Source: Lactobacillus gallinarum DSM 10532 = JCM 2011 (GTDB taxonomy: Bacteria; Bacillota; Bacilli; Lactobacillales; Lactobacillaceae). Taken from it: DNA of 64,000 bases. The notes under the pieces are model-generated. The model saw only the letters and a list, made by a program, of their open reading frames with translations. It did not search any database and had not been told where the DNA came from. Below are positions 8,686 through 17,839 of this stretch, piece after piece; position 1 is the stretch's first letter; every line of letters begins with the position of its first letter. The stretch lies in the NCBI RefSeq assembly GCF_001434975.1, contig NZ_AZEL01000050.1, positions 74,117 through 138,116 of the forward strand. The letters are read 5' to 3'. The translations under genes were made by a program, and so were the position numbers.

Positions 8686-8710
8686 AAGCGTCATTTAAGA
8701 CGCTTTTTTT
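8686..8710 (+). terminator. Rho-independent terminator
   Basis: Stem AAGCGTC/GACGCTT with a 6-nt loop and seven Ts, after the CNNM gene. Confidence 0.9.
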
Positions 8711-8778
8711 GTACAAAGATGTTATAATTTCTTAATAATAAGAGTTTTAAACATAAATTGGATTGAGGGGTAGGTAAA

Positions 8779-9348
8779 TTGGTTAAAGCCGACAATATCA
8801 ACGATATTATTGATCATAAATTATTTTCTGAAGATGACATTCATGAAATGTGTGTCCGTTTAGGTAAGCAACTAACTGAAGATTATGCAGGTAAGAAGCC
8901 ATTAGTAGTTGGTGCTTTAAAGGGTGCTATTTATTTCTTAACAGATTTGACTCGTCAGATGGATGTCGCTCATCAATTAGATTTTATCGATGTTTCTAGT
9001 TACGGTGATGGTTTTGAATCGACTGGTAAGGTCAAGATCGTGACAGATTTAGCCACAGATGTTAAAGATCGTGACGTCTTGATTGTGGAAGATATTGTCG
9101 ATACTGGTTTGACCTTGAAGTTTATGAAGGATTTAATCAAAAAACGTGGTGCGAAGAGCGTTAAGTGTTGTGCAATGCTTAATAAGGAAGCTCGCAGAAA
9201 TGTTGACGTTGACCTTGAATACTACGGTTCAAAAGTTGGTAATGAATTTGTAGTAGGTTATGGTTTGGACTTCTTGAACATGTACAGAAACATCCCTTAT
9301 GTTGGAGTATTAAAGCCTGAAGTTATTCAAAAATATGTGAATAAATAA
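8779..9348 (+). CDS. hpt: hypoxanthine(-guanine) phosphoribosyltransferase
   Basis: A 189-residue purine-salvage enzyme that forms IMP or GMP from hypoxanthine or guanine and PRPP. The PRPP-binding loop VLIVEDIVDTGLTLK with its acidic pair is intact, as are the GALKGA segment and the FVVGYGLD purine-binding region. The start is TTG, preceded by GAGGGG. It appears monocistronic here, with terminators on both sides. In many Firmicutes hpt sits between tilS and ftsH; that context is absent. Confidence 0.95.
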   Translation: MVKADNINDIIDHKLFSEDDIHEMCVRLGKQLTEDYAGKKPLVVGALKGAIYFLTDLTRQMDVAHQLDFIDVSSYGDGFESTGKVKIVTDLATDVKDRDVLIVEDIVDTGLTLKFMKDLIKKRGAKSVKCCAMLNKEARRNVDVDLEYYGSKVGNEFVVGYGLDFLNMYRNIPYVGVLKPEVIQKYVNK

Positions 9349-9350
9349 AA

Positions 9351-9390
9351 AATAAGGAAGAACCGTTAAAGTTCTTCCTTATTTTGTTTT
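9351..9390. terminator. bidirectional terminator
   Basis: Perfect 13-bp stem AATAAGGAAGAAC / GTTCTTCCTTATT with a 7-nt loop, T-rich on both strands. The stop codon of the convergent permease lies in the loop. Confidence 0.93.
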
Positions 9391-10676
9391 TGCATATAAA
9401 AGTAGATTGGCAAACCCAATAAAGTTAATCCGATTCCGATGATTGATAAAATGAATTGATTAATAATAGTGGAAACTACGATAAAGATACCACCTAGGAT
9501 TGAAATGATTGGAATAATTGGGTACCACGGAACTTTAAATGGCCGCCGTAATTCGGGTTCACGTTTTCTTAAAATAATGACGGCAATAGCTAACATGGTA
9601 TTAAAGGTCCACATGACGAAAACCAGCATATCTGTCAAGACTGTGAAGTTACCTAGTAAAATCATCACGATTGCAATTGCATCTACAATCAATGCTCCCA
9701 TGACCGGCACGCCAGTGTGAATGTTAGCTTTACCAATTTTATTTGAAAATGGTAAAAGATTATCTTGAGCCAGAATATATGGTGTACGCATCCCCGTTAA
9801 CATGAAGGCATTAACTGCACCGTAAACGGAGATCAGAATACCTATAGTCACTAATTTACCGCCGAATTGACCGAATAATTTCATCGAAGCCTCAAAGGCA
9901 GCATTATTATTGTTTACTAAGTCATGAATTGGCAAGACCGTTAAAAAAGTATAATTTATTAAAACATAAATTAAAGTAATGGCAGACAAACCCAAAATGA
10001 TTGCACGGGATAAATCTTTCTCAGGATTTTTGACCTCATTGGCCAAGTTGGTGACAACGATCCAACCTTCAAAAGCAAAAAGGGCAGATAGTAATCCTTG
10101 ACTGATGGCATTAGGAAAAGAAATATTATTTCCAACTGTTAATGGAAAGATGGGAGCTGCAATTTTATTTTGATTGAAGAATCCCCAAATGATAATCAAA
10201 ACAATTGGAATCACTTTTAAGATGGTGATAACTGACTGCATTTTGCTGGAAAATTTTGTGCCAATTAGGTTAATAGCTAGTAAAAATAATACAAGAAAGA
10301 TTGCTATTAGATTGGCATATTTGGCATTAATGCCAAATAGTGAAACAAATTGAACACCAAAAATCGAGCTCAATGCTCCAATTTGTGCGGGGAAATAAAC
10401 AATCATTTGTGCCCAGCCAAATAAAAAGCCCCAGACGCGGCCATAGGTATAATCCAAATATTTAATCGCACCATTAATTTTTAAGCTCGCTGCAATTTCA
10501 GAAATTGTTAGTCCCGACGCAATCGAAATTATTCCGGCTAATATCCATACAAAAATTGTGGTTGAACTACTGCCAGTTTGGGCCGTAATTGTTCCAATTT
10601 TAAAGAAAACTCCGGCTCCGATAACTGAACCAATTACTGTGGCGAGAGCTTGTCCAAAAGAAATTTGTCTTTTCAC
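9366..10676 (-). CDS. APC-superfamily amino acid permease
   Basis: A 436-residue permease with 12 predicted transmembrane segments. The N-terminal GSVIGAGVFFKIG is the APC substrate-binding motif, and LFAFEGWIVVTNLANEVKNPEKDL is typical of the LAT/SteT-like branch of amino acid exchangers. The start is GTG at 10676 with AAGGATGG upstream; an overlapping ATG is out of frame. Substrate is uncertain; small neutral amino acids or serine/threonine exchange are plausible. It is a single-gene unit. Confidence 0.88.
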   Translation of the reverse strand: MKRQISFGQALATVIGSVIGAGVFFKIGTITAQTGSSSTTIFVWILAGIISIASGLTISEIAASLKINGAIKYLDYTYGRVWGFLFGWAQMIVYFPAQIGALSSIFGVQFVSLFGINAKYANLIAIFLVLFLLAINLIGTKFSSKMQSVITILKVIPIVLIIIWGFFNQNKIAAPIFPLTVGNNISFPNAISQGLLSALFAFEGWIVVTNLANEVKNPEKDLSRAIILGLSAITLIYVLINYTFLTVLPIHDLVNNNNAAFEASMKLFGQFGGKLVTIGILISVYGAVNAFMLTGMRTPYILAQDNLLPFSNKIGKANIHTGVPVMGALIVDAIAIVMILLGNFTVLTDMLVFVMWTFNTMLAIAVIILRKREPELRRPFKVPWYPIIPIISILGGIFIVVSTIINQFILSIIGIGLTLLGLPIYFYMQKQNKEEL

Positions 10677-10785
10677 ATTTTCACCATCCTTAAAAAAGTT
10701 AATATATAAATTATTTTAGCACATGAAATATCAAGGGTTGGTATGATTCGCATTTTTGGTTAAAATATTAGCGGGAGGAAAAGTC

Positions 10786-11490
10786 ATGAAAAGGTATCAT
10801 CATAAATATACTTTACCTGCAATCTTGACTTTATTAATTTTAGCAATTGCATTTCTTTTGATTGGCTTTTTTAATTTTAAAAAGCAAACAACACTGCCAC
10901 CGGATTCTAATTCTAGTCCGATCGGGATCGAACTGAATCAGGACATAGATTATGTAGATCTGCATAAGTTACAGTCTAATGGCATTTCATTTGTCTATTT
11001 GAAGGCAACACAAGGCAGATCTTATTTTGATGAAAATTATTTATCCTATCGAGATCAAATTTTGGGTACACAGCTCGCTTTTGGTAGTGAAATCTCATAT
11101 AGTAATGAATCAACTGCCTTGCAGCATTATCGTTACTTTTTTAACCAAGTAGGGAATAATACAGGCAGCTTACCTATTTTAATTATTCCGGTAGCTGGAC
11201 TTAGCAAAAAGTATTTGAAATCAATGAGTAAATTTACCCAGATGTTGCAGCAACGAGGTAAAACGGTAATGGTGGAGCTTGATAAAAAGTATCGCCATTA
11301 CTTTGATTCAGCAACGTTATTTATGTCGACGGATAAAAAAGCGCCCAATAAATTAAAGTATTCATTTTGGCGTTATACAACTAACGGACGCGTAAAGGAT
11401 GTTTCTGGCTTAGAAAAAGGCATTACAATGTACGCGTATAACGGAACCATTAGTCAATATAAACAGAAGTATGGACAATTAACACAATAA
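10786..11490 (+). CDS. GH25-like membrane-anchored protein, catalytic residues replaced
   Basis: A 234-residue protein with one N-terminal membrane anchor (about 12-32) and a GH25 lysozyme-like fold outside: GIELNQDIDYVDLHKL matches the family's first strand, and FVYLKATQGRSYFDENY its KATEG region. However the first-strand Asp is Glu, the KATEG Glu is Gln, and the DxE catalytic strand reads IIPVAG, so it probably lacks muramidase activity. ATG 10786 has a strong GGGAGG site. The stop overlaps the helicase start in TAATG, so the two are translationally coupled. Confidence 0.75.
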   Translation: MKRYHHKYTLPAILTLLILAIAFLLIGFFNFKKQTTLPPDSNSSPIGIELNQDIDYVDLHKLQSNGISFVYLKATQGRSYFDENYLSYRDQILGTQLAFGSEISYSNESTALQHYRYFFNQVGNNTGSLPILIIPVAGLSKKYLKSMSKFTQMLQQRGKTVMVELDKKYRHYFDSATLFMSTDKKAPNKLKYSFWRYTTNGRVKDVSGLEKGITMYAYNGTISQYKQKYGQLTQ

Positions 11491-12725
11491 TGTATCAAGA
11501 AAAAATAAAACAAATATTGCTCAAAGAGCATAAAACCGAACCAACAATAATTCAAAAACAAACATACGATGCAATCAAAAATGGAGCTAGCTTAATAGGC
11601 TTAGCTAAAACGGGAACAGGCAAGACTTTGGCTTACGCTTTGCCTAGCTTAGAAAGAACGGAAAAAGGTAAAGCTAATAGCGTAGTTATCTTGGCTCCGA
11701 CTACCGAATTAGCTGTTCAAATTCGGCATGCCATTAATCCTTACTTGCATGCATTAGATGTAAAGGGTGCAACCTTAGTAGGGGCTGGTAATAGAAAGAG
11801 ACAAGAAGATAATTTAAAGAAAAAACATCCTGAGGTAATTGTAGCTACTCCAGGAAGATTCTTTGATTTCTTTTCTAGTGGTCGGATTAAGGTAGCTCAA
11901 ATTAAAATTTTGATTATCGATGAAGCAGATGATATTTTGGAATTTGCTAAATTAGAGCTATTGTCTGCATTAGGTCAAAATTTAGGTTCAGATAGTCAAA
12001 TTTTGCTTTTTGGTGCTACTGATTCAGAGATTACTAGAGATGCAGAAGAATTATTTGCACGTAATTTTCTTTTAGTTGATGTGCGGAATCAGCAGAGTTC
12101 AACTACCAAGCATTATTTTTTGCAAGTTGATAATCAACATAAGATTGAATTTTTACAAAGAATGACCAAATTAGATCATTTTAAAGGTATTCTTTTCTTT
12201 GATTCTAATGAGACCATGATGCGTTTTGCCGGTATTTTTGGTCATACCAAGACTAAGTTCGAATTATTAGCCAATGAATTTGGTAAGCAGCGTCGTGAAA
12301 AGGCCTTAAATGATCTTGCTACAGGAAAAACAAAGTTGCTTTTGGCAACGGATCTTGCTGCGCGTGGTTTGGATATTCCAGGTGTGACCTACGTTATCAA
12401 TTTTGATATTCCAAGTGAACAAAATACTTATTTGCATAGAGCAGGTAGAACTGGAAGAATGAATGCCACTGGTTATGTGGTCACTTTAGGCGATGATCAT
12501 GATTTTCGTGATCTGAAGAAACTTTTAGCCGATCAATTGCAGATAGAGCGAGTTTACTTTGCTGGGTATCATTTGACTACTGCTAAACCTAAGAAAAAGA
12601 AAGAAAAGAAGCAAGAAGCTGCTGCAGAAGTTAAGCAGGTAGTTAAGAAAAAACAGAAAAAGCACAAGAAACGTAATAAGAAAAATAAGGGATATCATCC
12701 ACATTATCTGAAGGTGAAAAAATGA
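11490..12725 (+). CDS. DEAD-box RNA helicase
   Basis: A 411-residue ATP-dependent RNA helicase. Walker A is AKTGTGKT, motif Ia APTTELAVQ, motif II DEAD in IIDEADDIL, motif III is GAT rather than SAT, and motif VI is HRAGRTGRM. The C-terminal 50 residues are a Lys-rich basic tail that would bind RNA. It overlaps the gene before it by one base and the gene after it by four. Such helicases act in ribosome assembly or cold adaptation; which one this is cannot be told. The replaced Ser of motif III may affect coupling of ATP hydrolysis to unwinding. Confidence 0.9.
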   Translation: MYQEKIKQILLKEHKTEPTIIQKQTYDAIKNGASLIGLAKTGTGKTLAYALPSLERTEKGKANSVVILAPTTELAVQIRHAINPYLHALDVKGATLVGAGNRKRQEDNLKKKHPEVIVATPGRFFDFFSSGRIKVAQIKILIIDEADDILEFAKLELLSALGQNLGSDSQILLFGATDSEITRDAEELFARNFLLVDVRNQQSSTTKHYFLQVDNQHKIEFLQRMTKLDHFKGILFFDSNETMMRFAGIFGHTKTKFELLANEFGKQRREKALNDLATGKTKLLLATDLAARGLDIPGVTYVINFDIPSEQNTYLHRAGRTGRMNATGYVVTLGDDHDFRDLKKLLADQLQIERVYFAGYHLTTAKPKKKKEKKQEAAAEVKQVVKKKQKKHKKRNKKNKGYHPHYLKVKK

Positions 12726-14050
12726 ATCGATTAGTTAGATGGCTGGAAGATTATGTATTGCCGCTAGCTAATCGTTTAGGACAGATAAGATGGCTAGTTG
12801 CGCTAAGGGATGCTTTTGTTTCTTTGATGCCAATCACTATTGCTGGATCGCTAGCTGTTTTGATTAAAAGCTTAGTTGAAGCTGCTAAAGTTCATTTAGG
12901 TTGGAATGCATTTGCTTTTGCAATGCAGCCTTTTGTGTCCATTAGCAATTTAGTGTGGCGAGGGACCTTTTCTCTTTTTGCATTTTTCTTTGCGTTGGCA
13001 TTAGGATACCAGTTAGCTAAAGCTTTTGAAGGAAATAGGTTAGCGGCGGCTATTGTTTCGCTTTCATCCTTTGCTTTAAGTATCGCCAGTTTTGCAAAAA
13101 TTAAATTTCATGGCGATAGTATTTTGATTAGGGATGCTTTTGATATCAGCCAATTTTCAACAACAGGATTATTTACTGCGATTTTATTTGGCTCGGCTGG
13201 GTTCTTTATTTATTGGGCCTGTTATAAAGCAAGAATTATGATTCATTTATCAGCTAATTTGCCACATGCTGAACAAGCGGCCTTTGACTCGATGATTCCT
13301 GCGATAATTGCGATCTTTAGTGTCGGTGGAATTAACTATGTATTTCAAGTTCTGACCGGGCAGTATTTTGGTGATTGGCTATTAACCAGTATTCAAATGC
13401 CATTGGTTAAATGGGGCCAGGGCTTTGGTACAGTGTTGTTAGTAACAATGTTGGTGCAGGTATTTTGGTTTTTCGGAATCAACGGCTTGGGAGTTTTATC
13501 ACCAATTTTAGATTCAATCTGGCTAACCGCCCAAAATAGCAATATTACGGCTGTACGTAATGGACATGTTTCACCATATCTTTGGGGCCGTGGATCTTTT
13601 GATGTTTTTGCCTGGTTTGGTGGTGCCGGTGGTACATTAATGTTAATCGTTGCAATTTTAATGTTCTCTAAACGCAGTGATTATCGTACGGTAGCTAAAA
13701 TTGCGCTTGCACCAGGTATTTTCAATATTGGAGAACCAATCTTATTGGGATTGCCTGTTGTTTTAAATCCAGTTTATTTAATTCCATTTGTATTAGCGCC
13801 AATAGTTAATGTTGCGTTTTCTTATTGGGTGAGCGTGATGGGGTTAGTCAATCCGGTACAAGTGGCGGTGCCAAGTATTATGCCGCCGATTATTGGTCCA
13901 TTTTTAGCCTGCAATTATGACTGGCGTGCGATTGTTTTAAGCATCGTAGATATGTTGATATCTTTAGCAATTTGGACACCTTTTGTTATTGCGGCAGATA
14001 AAATTGCAGATACCAATAATCCTAAAACATTTTTTACCACACAATTTTAG
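12722..14050 (+). CDS. PTS cellobiose/lichenan-family EIIC (orphan)
   Basis: A 442-residue membrane permease of the Lac/cellobiose EIIC family (CelB-like). It has about ten hydrophobic segments, FFGINGLGVLSPI in the loop region and FNIGEPILLGLPVVLNP, the substrate-site signature. There is no EIIA or EIIB next to it, so it must borrow them from elsewhere. It starts within the helicase stop (ATGA overlap), giving an odd operon: GH25-like, helicase, EIIC. Substrate is unknown, probably a beta-glucoside or a chitobiose-type disaccharide. Confidence 0.85.
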   Translation: MNRLVRWLEDYVLPLANRLGQIRWLVALRDAFVSLMPITIAGSLAVLIKSLVEAAKVHLGWNAFAFAMQPFVSISNLVWRGTFSLFAFFFALALGYQLAKAFEGNRLAAAIVSLSSFALSIASFAKIKFHGDSILIRDAFDISQFSTTGLFTAILFGSAGFFIYWACYKARIMIHLSANLPHAEQAAFDSMIPAIIAIFSVGGINYVFQVLTGQYFGDWLLTSIQMPLVKWGQGFGTVLLVTMLVQVFWFFGINGLGVLSPILDSIWLTAQNSNITAVRNGHVSPYLWGRGSFDVFAWFGGAGGTLMLIVAILMFSKRSDYRTVAKIALAPGIFNIGEPILLGLPVVLNPVYLIPFVLAPIVNVAFSYWVSVMGLVNPVQVAVPSIMPPIIGPFLACNYDWRAIVLSIVDMLISLAIWTPFVIAADKIADTNNPKTFFTTQF

Positions 14051-14056
14051 AAAAAA

Positions 14057-14096
14057 AGATTAACTATTACCTTATTTTTTGGTAAAGTTAATCTTA
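14057..14096. terminator. hairpin, likely terminator
   Basis: AGATTAACTATTACC pairs with GGTAAAGTTAATCT with one bulged A. The T run after the stem is on the minus strand, so it would work better in that direction; on the plus strand it sits between the EIIC stop and the tRNA. Confidence 0.5.
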
Positions 14097-14101
14097 GGTT
14101 T

Positions 14102-14174
14102 GACCCCGTAGTTCATCTGGATAGAACAATGGTCTCCTAAACCGTAGAGGTGAGTTCGAATCTCACCGGGGTCA
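14102..14174 (+). tRNA. tRNA-Arg (anticodon CCT)
   Basis: A 73-nt cloverleaf: acceptor GACCCCG/CGGGGTC, D stem GTTC/GAAC, anticodon stem ATGGT/ACCGT with loop CTCCTAA (anticodon CCT, reads AGG), T stem GTGAG/CTCAC with loop TTCGAAT, discriminator A. CCA is not encoded. A terminator follows directly. Confidence 0.96.
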
Positions 14175-14176
14175 TC

Positions 14177-14210
14177 AAAAAAGCCATCTGTGATGCAGAT
14201 GGCTTTTTTT
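14177..14210. terminator. terminator of tRNA-Arg (bidirectional)
   Basis: Stem AAAAAAGCCATCTG with its complement, 5-nt loop, seven Ts. It also ends the convergent small gene. Confidence 0.93.
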
Positions 14211-14217
14211 GTAAATA

Positions 14218-14406
14218 TTAACCTAATGGATTGAGCATAATGTAAGTAATCAGGCCCCAGACGATAAAGACGCAGATTAGAGCAGAGTAAAGCAAGCGTC
14301 GTCTAAGTTTAGCAGGCTTAGCCTTGTCCAATCCAAATACTAAGCAGAAACTGCCAATGATAATAAATAGAGCTGTAGTAATTAAAAAAATTAAACTAGA
14401 ATTCAT
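14218..14406 (-). CDS. small membrane protein, two hydrophobic segments
   Basis: About 62 residues with two transmembrane segments separated by a basic loop (KAKPAKLRRR), so the loop is probably cytoplasmic. I chose ATG 14406; TTG 14418 adds four residues. Ribosome sites are weak for both. It lies between the tRNA and wecB, with the wecB gene divergent. Family and function are unknown. Confidence 0.6.
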   Translation of the reverse strand: MNSSLIFLITTALFIIIGSFCLVFGLDKAKPAKLRRRLLYSALICVFIVWGLITYIMLNPLG

Positions 14407-14513
14407 AAATATATCCAACTTTCTGTAAGTACATCTTCAATTAAAACACAGAATTAAGATGCAAGATAGGAATAAATCAGTTATAGTTAAATAAGTTTAT
14501 CGGAGGGATTTTT

Positions 14514-15656
14514 ATGAAGAAGATTAAAGTAATGACTGTCTTTGGTACAAGACCTGAAGCGATAAAAATGGCACCGCTTGTTTTAAAACTAAAAAAAGAT
14601 GAGCGCTTTGATGAAGTGACTGTAGTCAGTGCACAACATAGAGAAATGCTAGATCAGGTACTTGATATTTTTAAAATTAAACCTGATTACGACTTTAATA
14701 TTATGCACAAGAATCAAACTTTGGAAGACATTACTTCGAAAGTTATGATCGATTTGTCAAAGGTTATCAAAGAAGACAAGCCAGATGTTGTGCTGGTTCA
14801 CGGCGATACAACGACTAGTTTTGCGGCAGGACTTGCTACCTTTTATCAACAAACTACATTGGGACATGTTGAAGCGGGACTTAGAACTTGGAATAAGTAT
14901 TCGCCATTTCCTGAAGAAATGAATCGCCAAATGACCGACGATTTGGCTGATTTATATTTTGCTCCAACTGAATTATCTAAGAGCAATTTGATTAAGGAAA
15001 ATCATAAAGCAGACAATATTTTTGTAACTGGTAATACCGCAATTGATGCATTAGAACAAACTGTGCAAAAAGATTACCATCATGCCGTTATGGATGAAAT
15101 TACGCCAGGCAACAAGGTGATCTTAGTGACTATGCACAGACGTGAAAATCAAGGCGAACCTATGCGCCGCGTCTTCAAGGTGATGCGTCAGGTAATTGAT
15201 TCGCATCCTGATGTGGAAATTATTTATCCAGTGCACTTGTCTCCACGTGTGCAAGAAGTTGCTAACGAAGTTTTAGGCGGTGATCCTCGAATTCATTTGA
15301 TCGAACCGCTTGATGTGGTTGATTTCCACAATTTAGCAAAACGCAGCTACTTTATCATGACTGATTCAGGCGGCGTGCAAGAAGAAGCTCCAAGTTTGGG
15401 CAAGCCAGTACTTGTTTTGCGTGATACAACTGAACGTCCCGAAGGCGTGAAGGCCGGTACTTTGAAGCTTGTGGGCACGCAAGTCGACTCAGTTAGAGAG
15501 AGTATGCTGGAACTTTTAGAAAATAAAGAAGCATATGACAAGATGGCGAATGCCAAGAATCCATATGGCGACGGTCATGCCAGTGATCGCATTATGGATG
15601 CGATTTATTACTATTTCAATAAAGATAAAGTAAAGAAGCCAAAAGATTTTGAATAA
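14514..15656 (+). CDS. wecB: UDP-N-acetylglucosamine 2-epimerase (non-hydrolysing)
   Basis: A 380-residue enzyme that interconverts UDP-GlcNAc and UDP-ManNAc, supplying ManNAc for wall teichoic acid linkage units or other surface polymers. The N-terminal TVFGTRPEAIKMAPL, the HGDTTTSFA loop, HVEAGLRT and the C-terminal TDSGGVQEEAPSLGKPVLVLR are all family signatures, and length is typical. A GGAGGG site precedes the ATG. It fits functionally with tagO at 62782, whose product starts the same linkage unit. Also called mnaA. Confidence 0.95.
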   Translation: MKKIKVMTVFGTRPEAIKMAPLVLKLKKDERFDEVTVVSAQHREMLDQVLDIFKIKPDYDFNIMHKNQTLEDITSKVMIDLSKVIKEDKPDVVLVHGDTTTSFAAGLATFYQQTTLGHVEAGLRTWNKYSPFPEEMNRQMTDDLADLYFAPTELSKSNLIKENHKADNIFVTGNTAIDALEQTVQKDYHHAVMDEITPGNKVILVTMHRRENQGEPMRRVFKVMRQVIDSHPDVEIIYPVHLSPRVQEVANEVLGGDPRIHLIEPLDVVDFHNLAKRSYFIMTDSGGVQEEAPSLGKPVLVLRDTTERPEGVKAGTLKLVGTQVDSVRESMLELLENKEAYDKMANAKNPYGDGHASDRIMDAIYYYFNKDKVKKPKDFE

Positions 15657-15665
15657 GAGCAAAAC

Positions 15666-15700
15666 AAAAAGTAGCCAAATTTAGTTTTTGCTACTTTTTT
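15666..15700. terminator. bidirectional terminator
   Basis: Stem AAAAAGTAGC/GCTACTTTTT with a 14-nt loop between wecB and the convergent gtrA-like gene, whose last codons lie inside it. Confidence 0.85.
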
Positions 15701-16220
15701 TATTATCTCGTTTATTTTTTTGTTCTTGAATCCGCATCTTAGCTCGTTCAATCATAGTATGTTCTTGCTTTTGAAAGACTGATCTAGTAGTTAAATAATT
15801 GAATACACCAACTAATACTTGGTCAATGATCTTAACAAGTAAGGCGTTTAAATGAAGCCAAGATAATCCTACCAGCATAATTAAAGTATCTGGAATTAGA
15901 CTAATTACACGATAGGTAAAGAAAACTATTAATTTATGCCATGTGCTGTGATCATTATCGACATTATTAATAAAAACGGCTTTTTGGTTAAAGTAAAATG
16001 ATGCCAGGTTGGACACAATAAAAGCAATGGTGTTAGAAATCACCATTACGCTGTGCCACCAAGAGTGAAGCACCATAAAGACTAAAGTGTTAATTAAGGC
16101 AGCTACAAAGCCAAAAATCATGTATACCCAAAGATTACGGTGTCTTTTAAGTATTTTTTGCCCTAATTGTCGAATTTGAGCTTGATCGACAGCAGTAACT
16201 TCTTTTTTATTTTTAGTCAT
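15681..16220 (-). CDS. GtrA-like membrane protein
   Basis: A 179-residue protein with four transmembrane segments (roughly 33-52, 60-80, 97-117 and 124-145), a family proposed to help flip or process undecaprenyl-linked sugars for surface polysaccharide decoration. The core RNLWVYMIFGFVAALINT matches the family's N-terminal helix. The tail is basic. It overlaps the flavodoxin gene by 8 nt and is likely cotranscribed. No glycosyltransferase partner lies next to it. Confidence 0.85.
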   Translation of the reverse strand: MTKNKKEVTAVDQAQIRQLGQKILKRHRNLWVYMIFGFVAALINTLVFMVLHSWWHSVMVISNTIAFIVSNLASFYFNQKAVFINNVDNDHSTWHKLIVFFTYRVISLIPDTLIMLVGLSWLHLNALLVKIIDQVLVGVFNYLTTRSVFQKQEHTMIERAKMRIQEQKNKRDNKKSSKN

Positions 16221-16659
16221 GTAGCTTATCAGCCATTTCCTTTGCAGCTTGGTCGATTAGATCAATTGCTTCATCGTCAGGCGCATTTTCAATAGTGACT
16301 GGCTTAGTAATCTCAGTAGCACCACATTCTTTAAATGCCTTTTCATAGTCAAAAACATTTTCACAGAAGTGTTTACCATAGGTCTTATCTCCAGAACCCA
16401 TGACAGCAAAATATTTACCACTTAAATCTAAAGCCTTTAATTCTTCATAAAAGTCTGCAATTTCATCGGTCATTGCACCTTCACCATAAGTGTAAGTAAT
16501 GAAAATGCAGAGATCACTTTCTAAGTAATCGTTGGCATCCGTAAAACCAACATCGCTGGTTTCAACGTCAAAGCCATAGTCTTGAAGATCTTCTTCTAAT
16601 ATATCTGCCATGTCTTCATCATTGCCAGTCATACTGGCGTAGACAATTCTTGCTTTCAT
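16213..16659 (-). CDS. flavodoxin
   Basis: A 148-residue acidic electron carrier binding FMN. The phosphate loop YASMTGNDEDMA is near the N terminus, the first isoalloxazine loop is TYTYGEGAM and the second GSGDKTYGKHF. Length matches short-chain flavodoxins. It is the first gene of a two-gene unit with the gtrA-like gene. In lactobacilli such flavodoxins serve isoprenoid, ribonucleotide or fatty-acid redox enzymes; the partner here cannot be named. Confidence 0.92.
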   Translation of the reverse strand: MKARIVYASMTGNDEDMADILEEDLQDYGFDVETSDVGFTDANDYLESDLCIFITYTYGEGAMTDEIADFYEELKALDLSGKYFAVMGSGDKTYGKHFCENVFDYEKAFKECGATEITKPVTIENAPDDEAIDLIDQAAKEMADKLHD

Positions 16660-16863
16660 GATTTTTCATACCTTTCACTGCATTATACGACATTTTATTA
16701 TACATGAAACTATCGTAAAATCGTTTGGTTTTATCAAATTTTTAAAATTGAAATTCATTATTTTGCCTTATATTTAAGGATTTAAAATTTTTTCTGTATT
16801 TTTAATTAAACAAACGGTAAAGTAAATCAGAGATAACAGAGTTTTTTTAGTAGAGGGTAATTT

Positions 16864-17758
16864 ATGCATAAAATTTTCAGAATTTTTATTATTTTGTTTT
16901 TAGCCTTAAGTGCGACAACCGTAGTTGGGCAAAGTTGTTATAATCAGCCAACCTATGCTTCGATGGGATCAACGGGTGGAGGCGGTACTTCAACAGGTGG
17001 TGGTTCTTCATCCGGCGGCGGTGGTTGGTCGTCATCAGATTCAGATAGTGATGCGGATTTCTTTGATTTACATAGTTGGGGAGTAATATTACTAATTTTC
17101 CTAGTTCTGGGAGGATTAGTATATTTAGAAACGCTTTTTTCTAGATTCCGCTATTGGCTGCGCAAGATTCATTATGCGTACCATTTAAAGCGACAACGCC
17201 TATACACTTTTTCAACCTAATTTAATAATTAGTAAGTTCGAGAAAATGCTGCGGTTAACCAAAATTAAATTAGTGGAAAATAATGAATTAGATGATAGTT
17301 TTACAGAGACTTATGTTCAAGCTCAGTATTTATATAGTCAGCTTTTACTCGAAAGATATGTCAACCGCCATCATAGTCTGCATTTACTTAGAAAATATTT
17401 AGATAAATATTTCTACGAAGCCATGGTTAAGGAAATTAAATTGAAGATCTCACAGGGAACGATTGATGATACCGTTGTTAATAATATTGAAGTTGTCAAA
17501 TATGCCAAGTTAGACGAGAATTTGATTATTACGCAATTAAACGTCAATGGTCAGGATAAAGAAGTTCAATTTAATGAAGGCTTTGAGGATAGCTTTGCTA
17601 GAGACACATGGAGCGATTATGTGATCTTCGGCAAGACAAAGTCGGGACAATATAAGATTGTTTCTTTAGTATATGGCGAGCATTTCCACTTAAATGGCAG
17701 AGATTATAATCGCCAAAGAAATTTACGTCACACTCAATACTTTGAAAGACGAAAATGA
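16864..17758 (+). pseudogene. TIM44-like domain membrane protein, broken by frameshift
   Basis: The first part (16864-17220) encodes a signal peptide or N-terminal helix, a Gly/Ser-rich low-complexity stretch with clusters of four glycines, an Asp/Ser stretch and a transmembrane helix. It then stops after KRQRLYTFST. The second part, which reads open in another frame from at least 17192 and has an ATG at 17246, encodes a soluble domain (VENNELDDSF through HLNGRDYNRQ) of the TIM44-like type. Removing one T from the TTTTT at about 17208-17212 joins the two into about 296 residues. ATG 17246 has no clear ribosome site, supporting one broken gene rather than two. Confidence 0.7.
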
Positions 17759-17839
17759 TTAGCCTTTTAAAAGTATTTAGTAAAACGGTATAATAGTGGT
17801 ATCTGAAACTAAAAAAGTTTTATCAAAGGAGAATTTGTT

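Noticed and set aside
14102..14174. tRNA-Arg as a prophage or island attachment site
   Set aside because: No integrase and no direct repeat of the tRNA 3' end nearby; the flanks are core genes.
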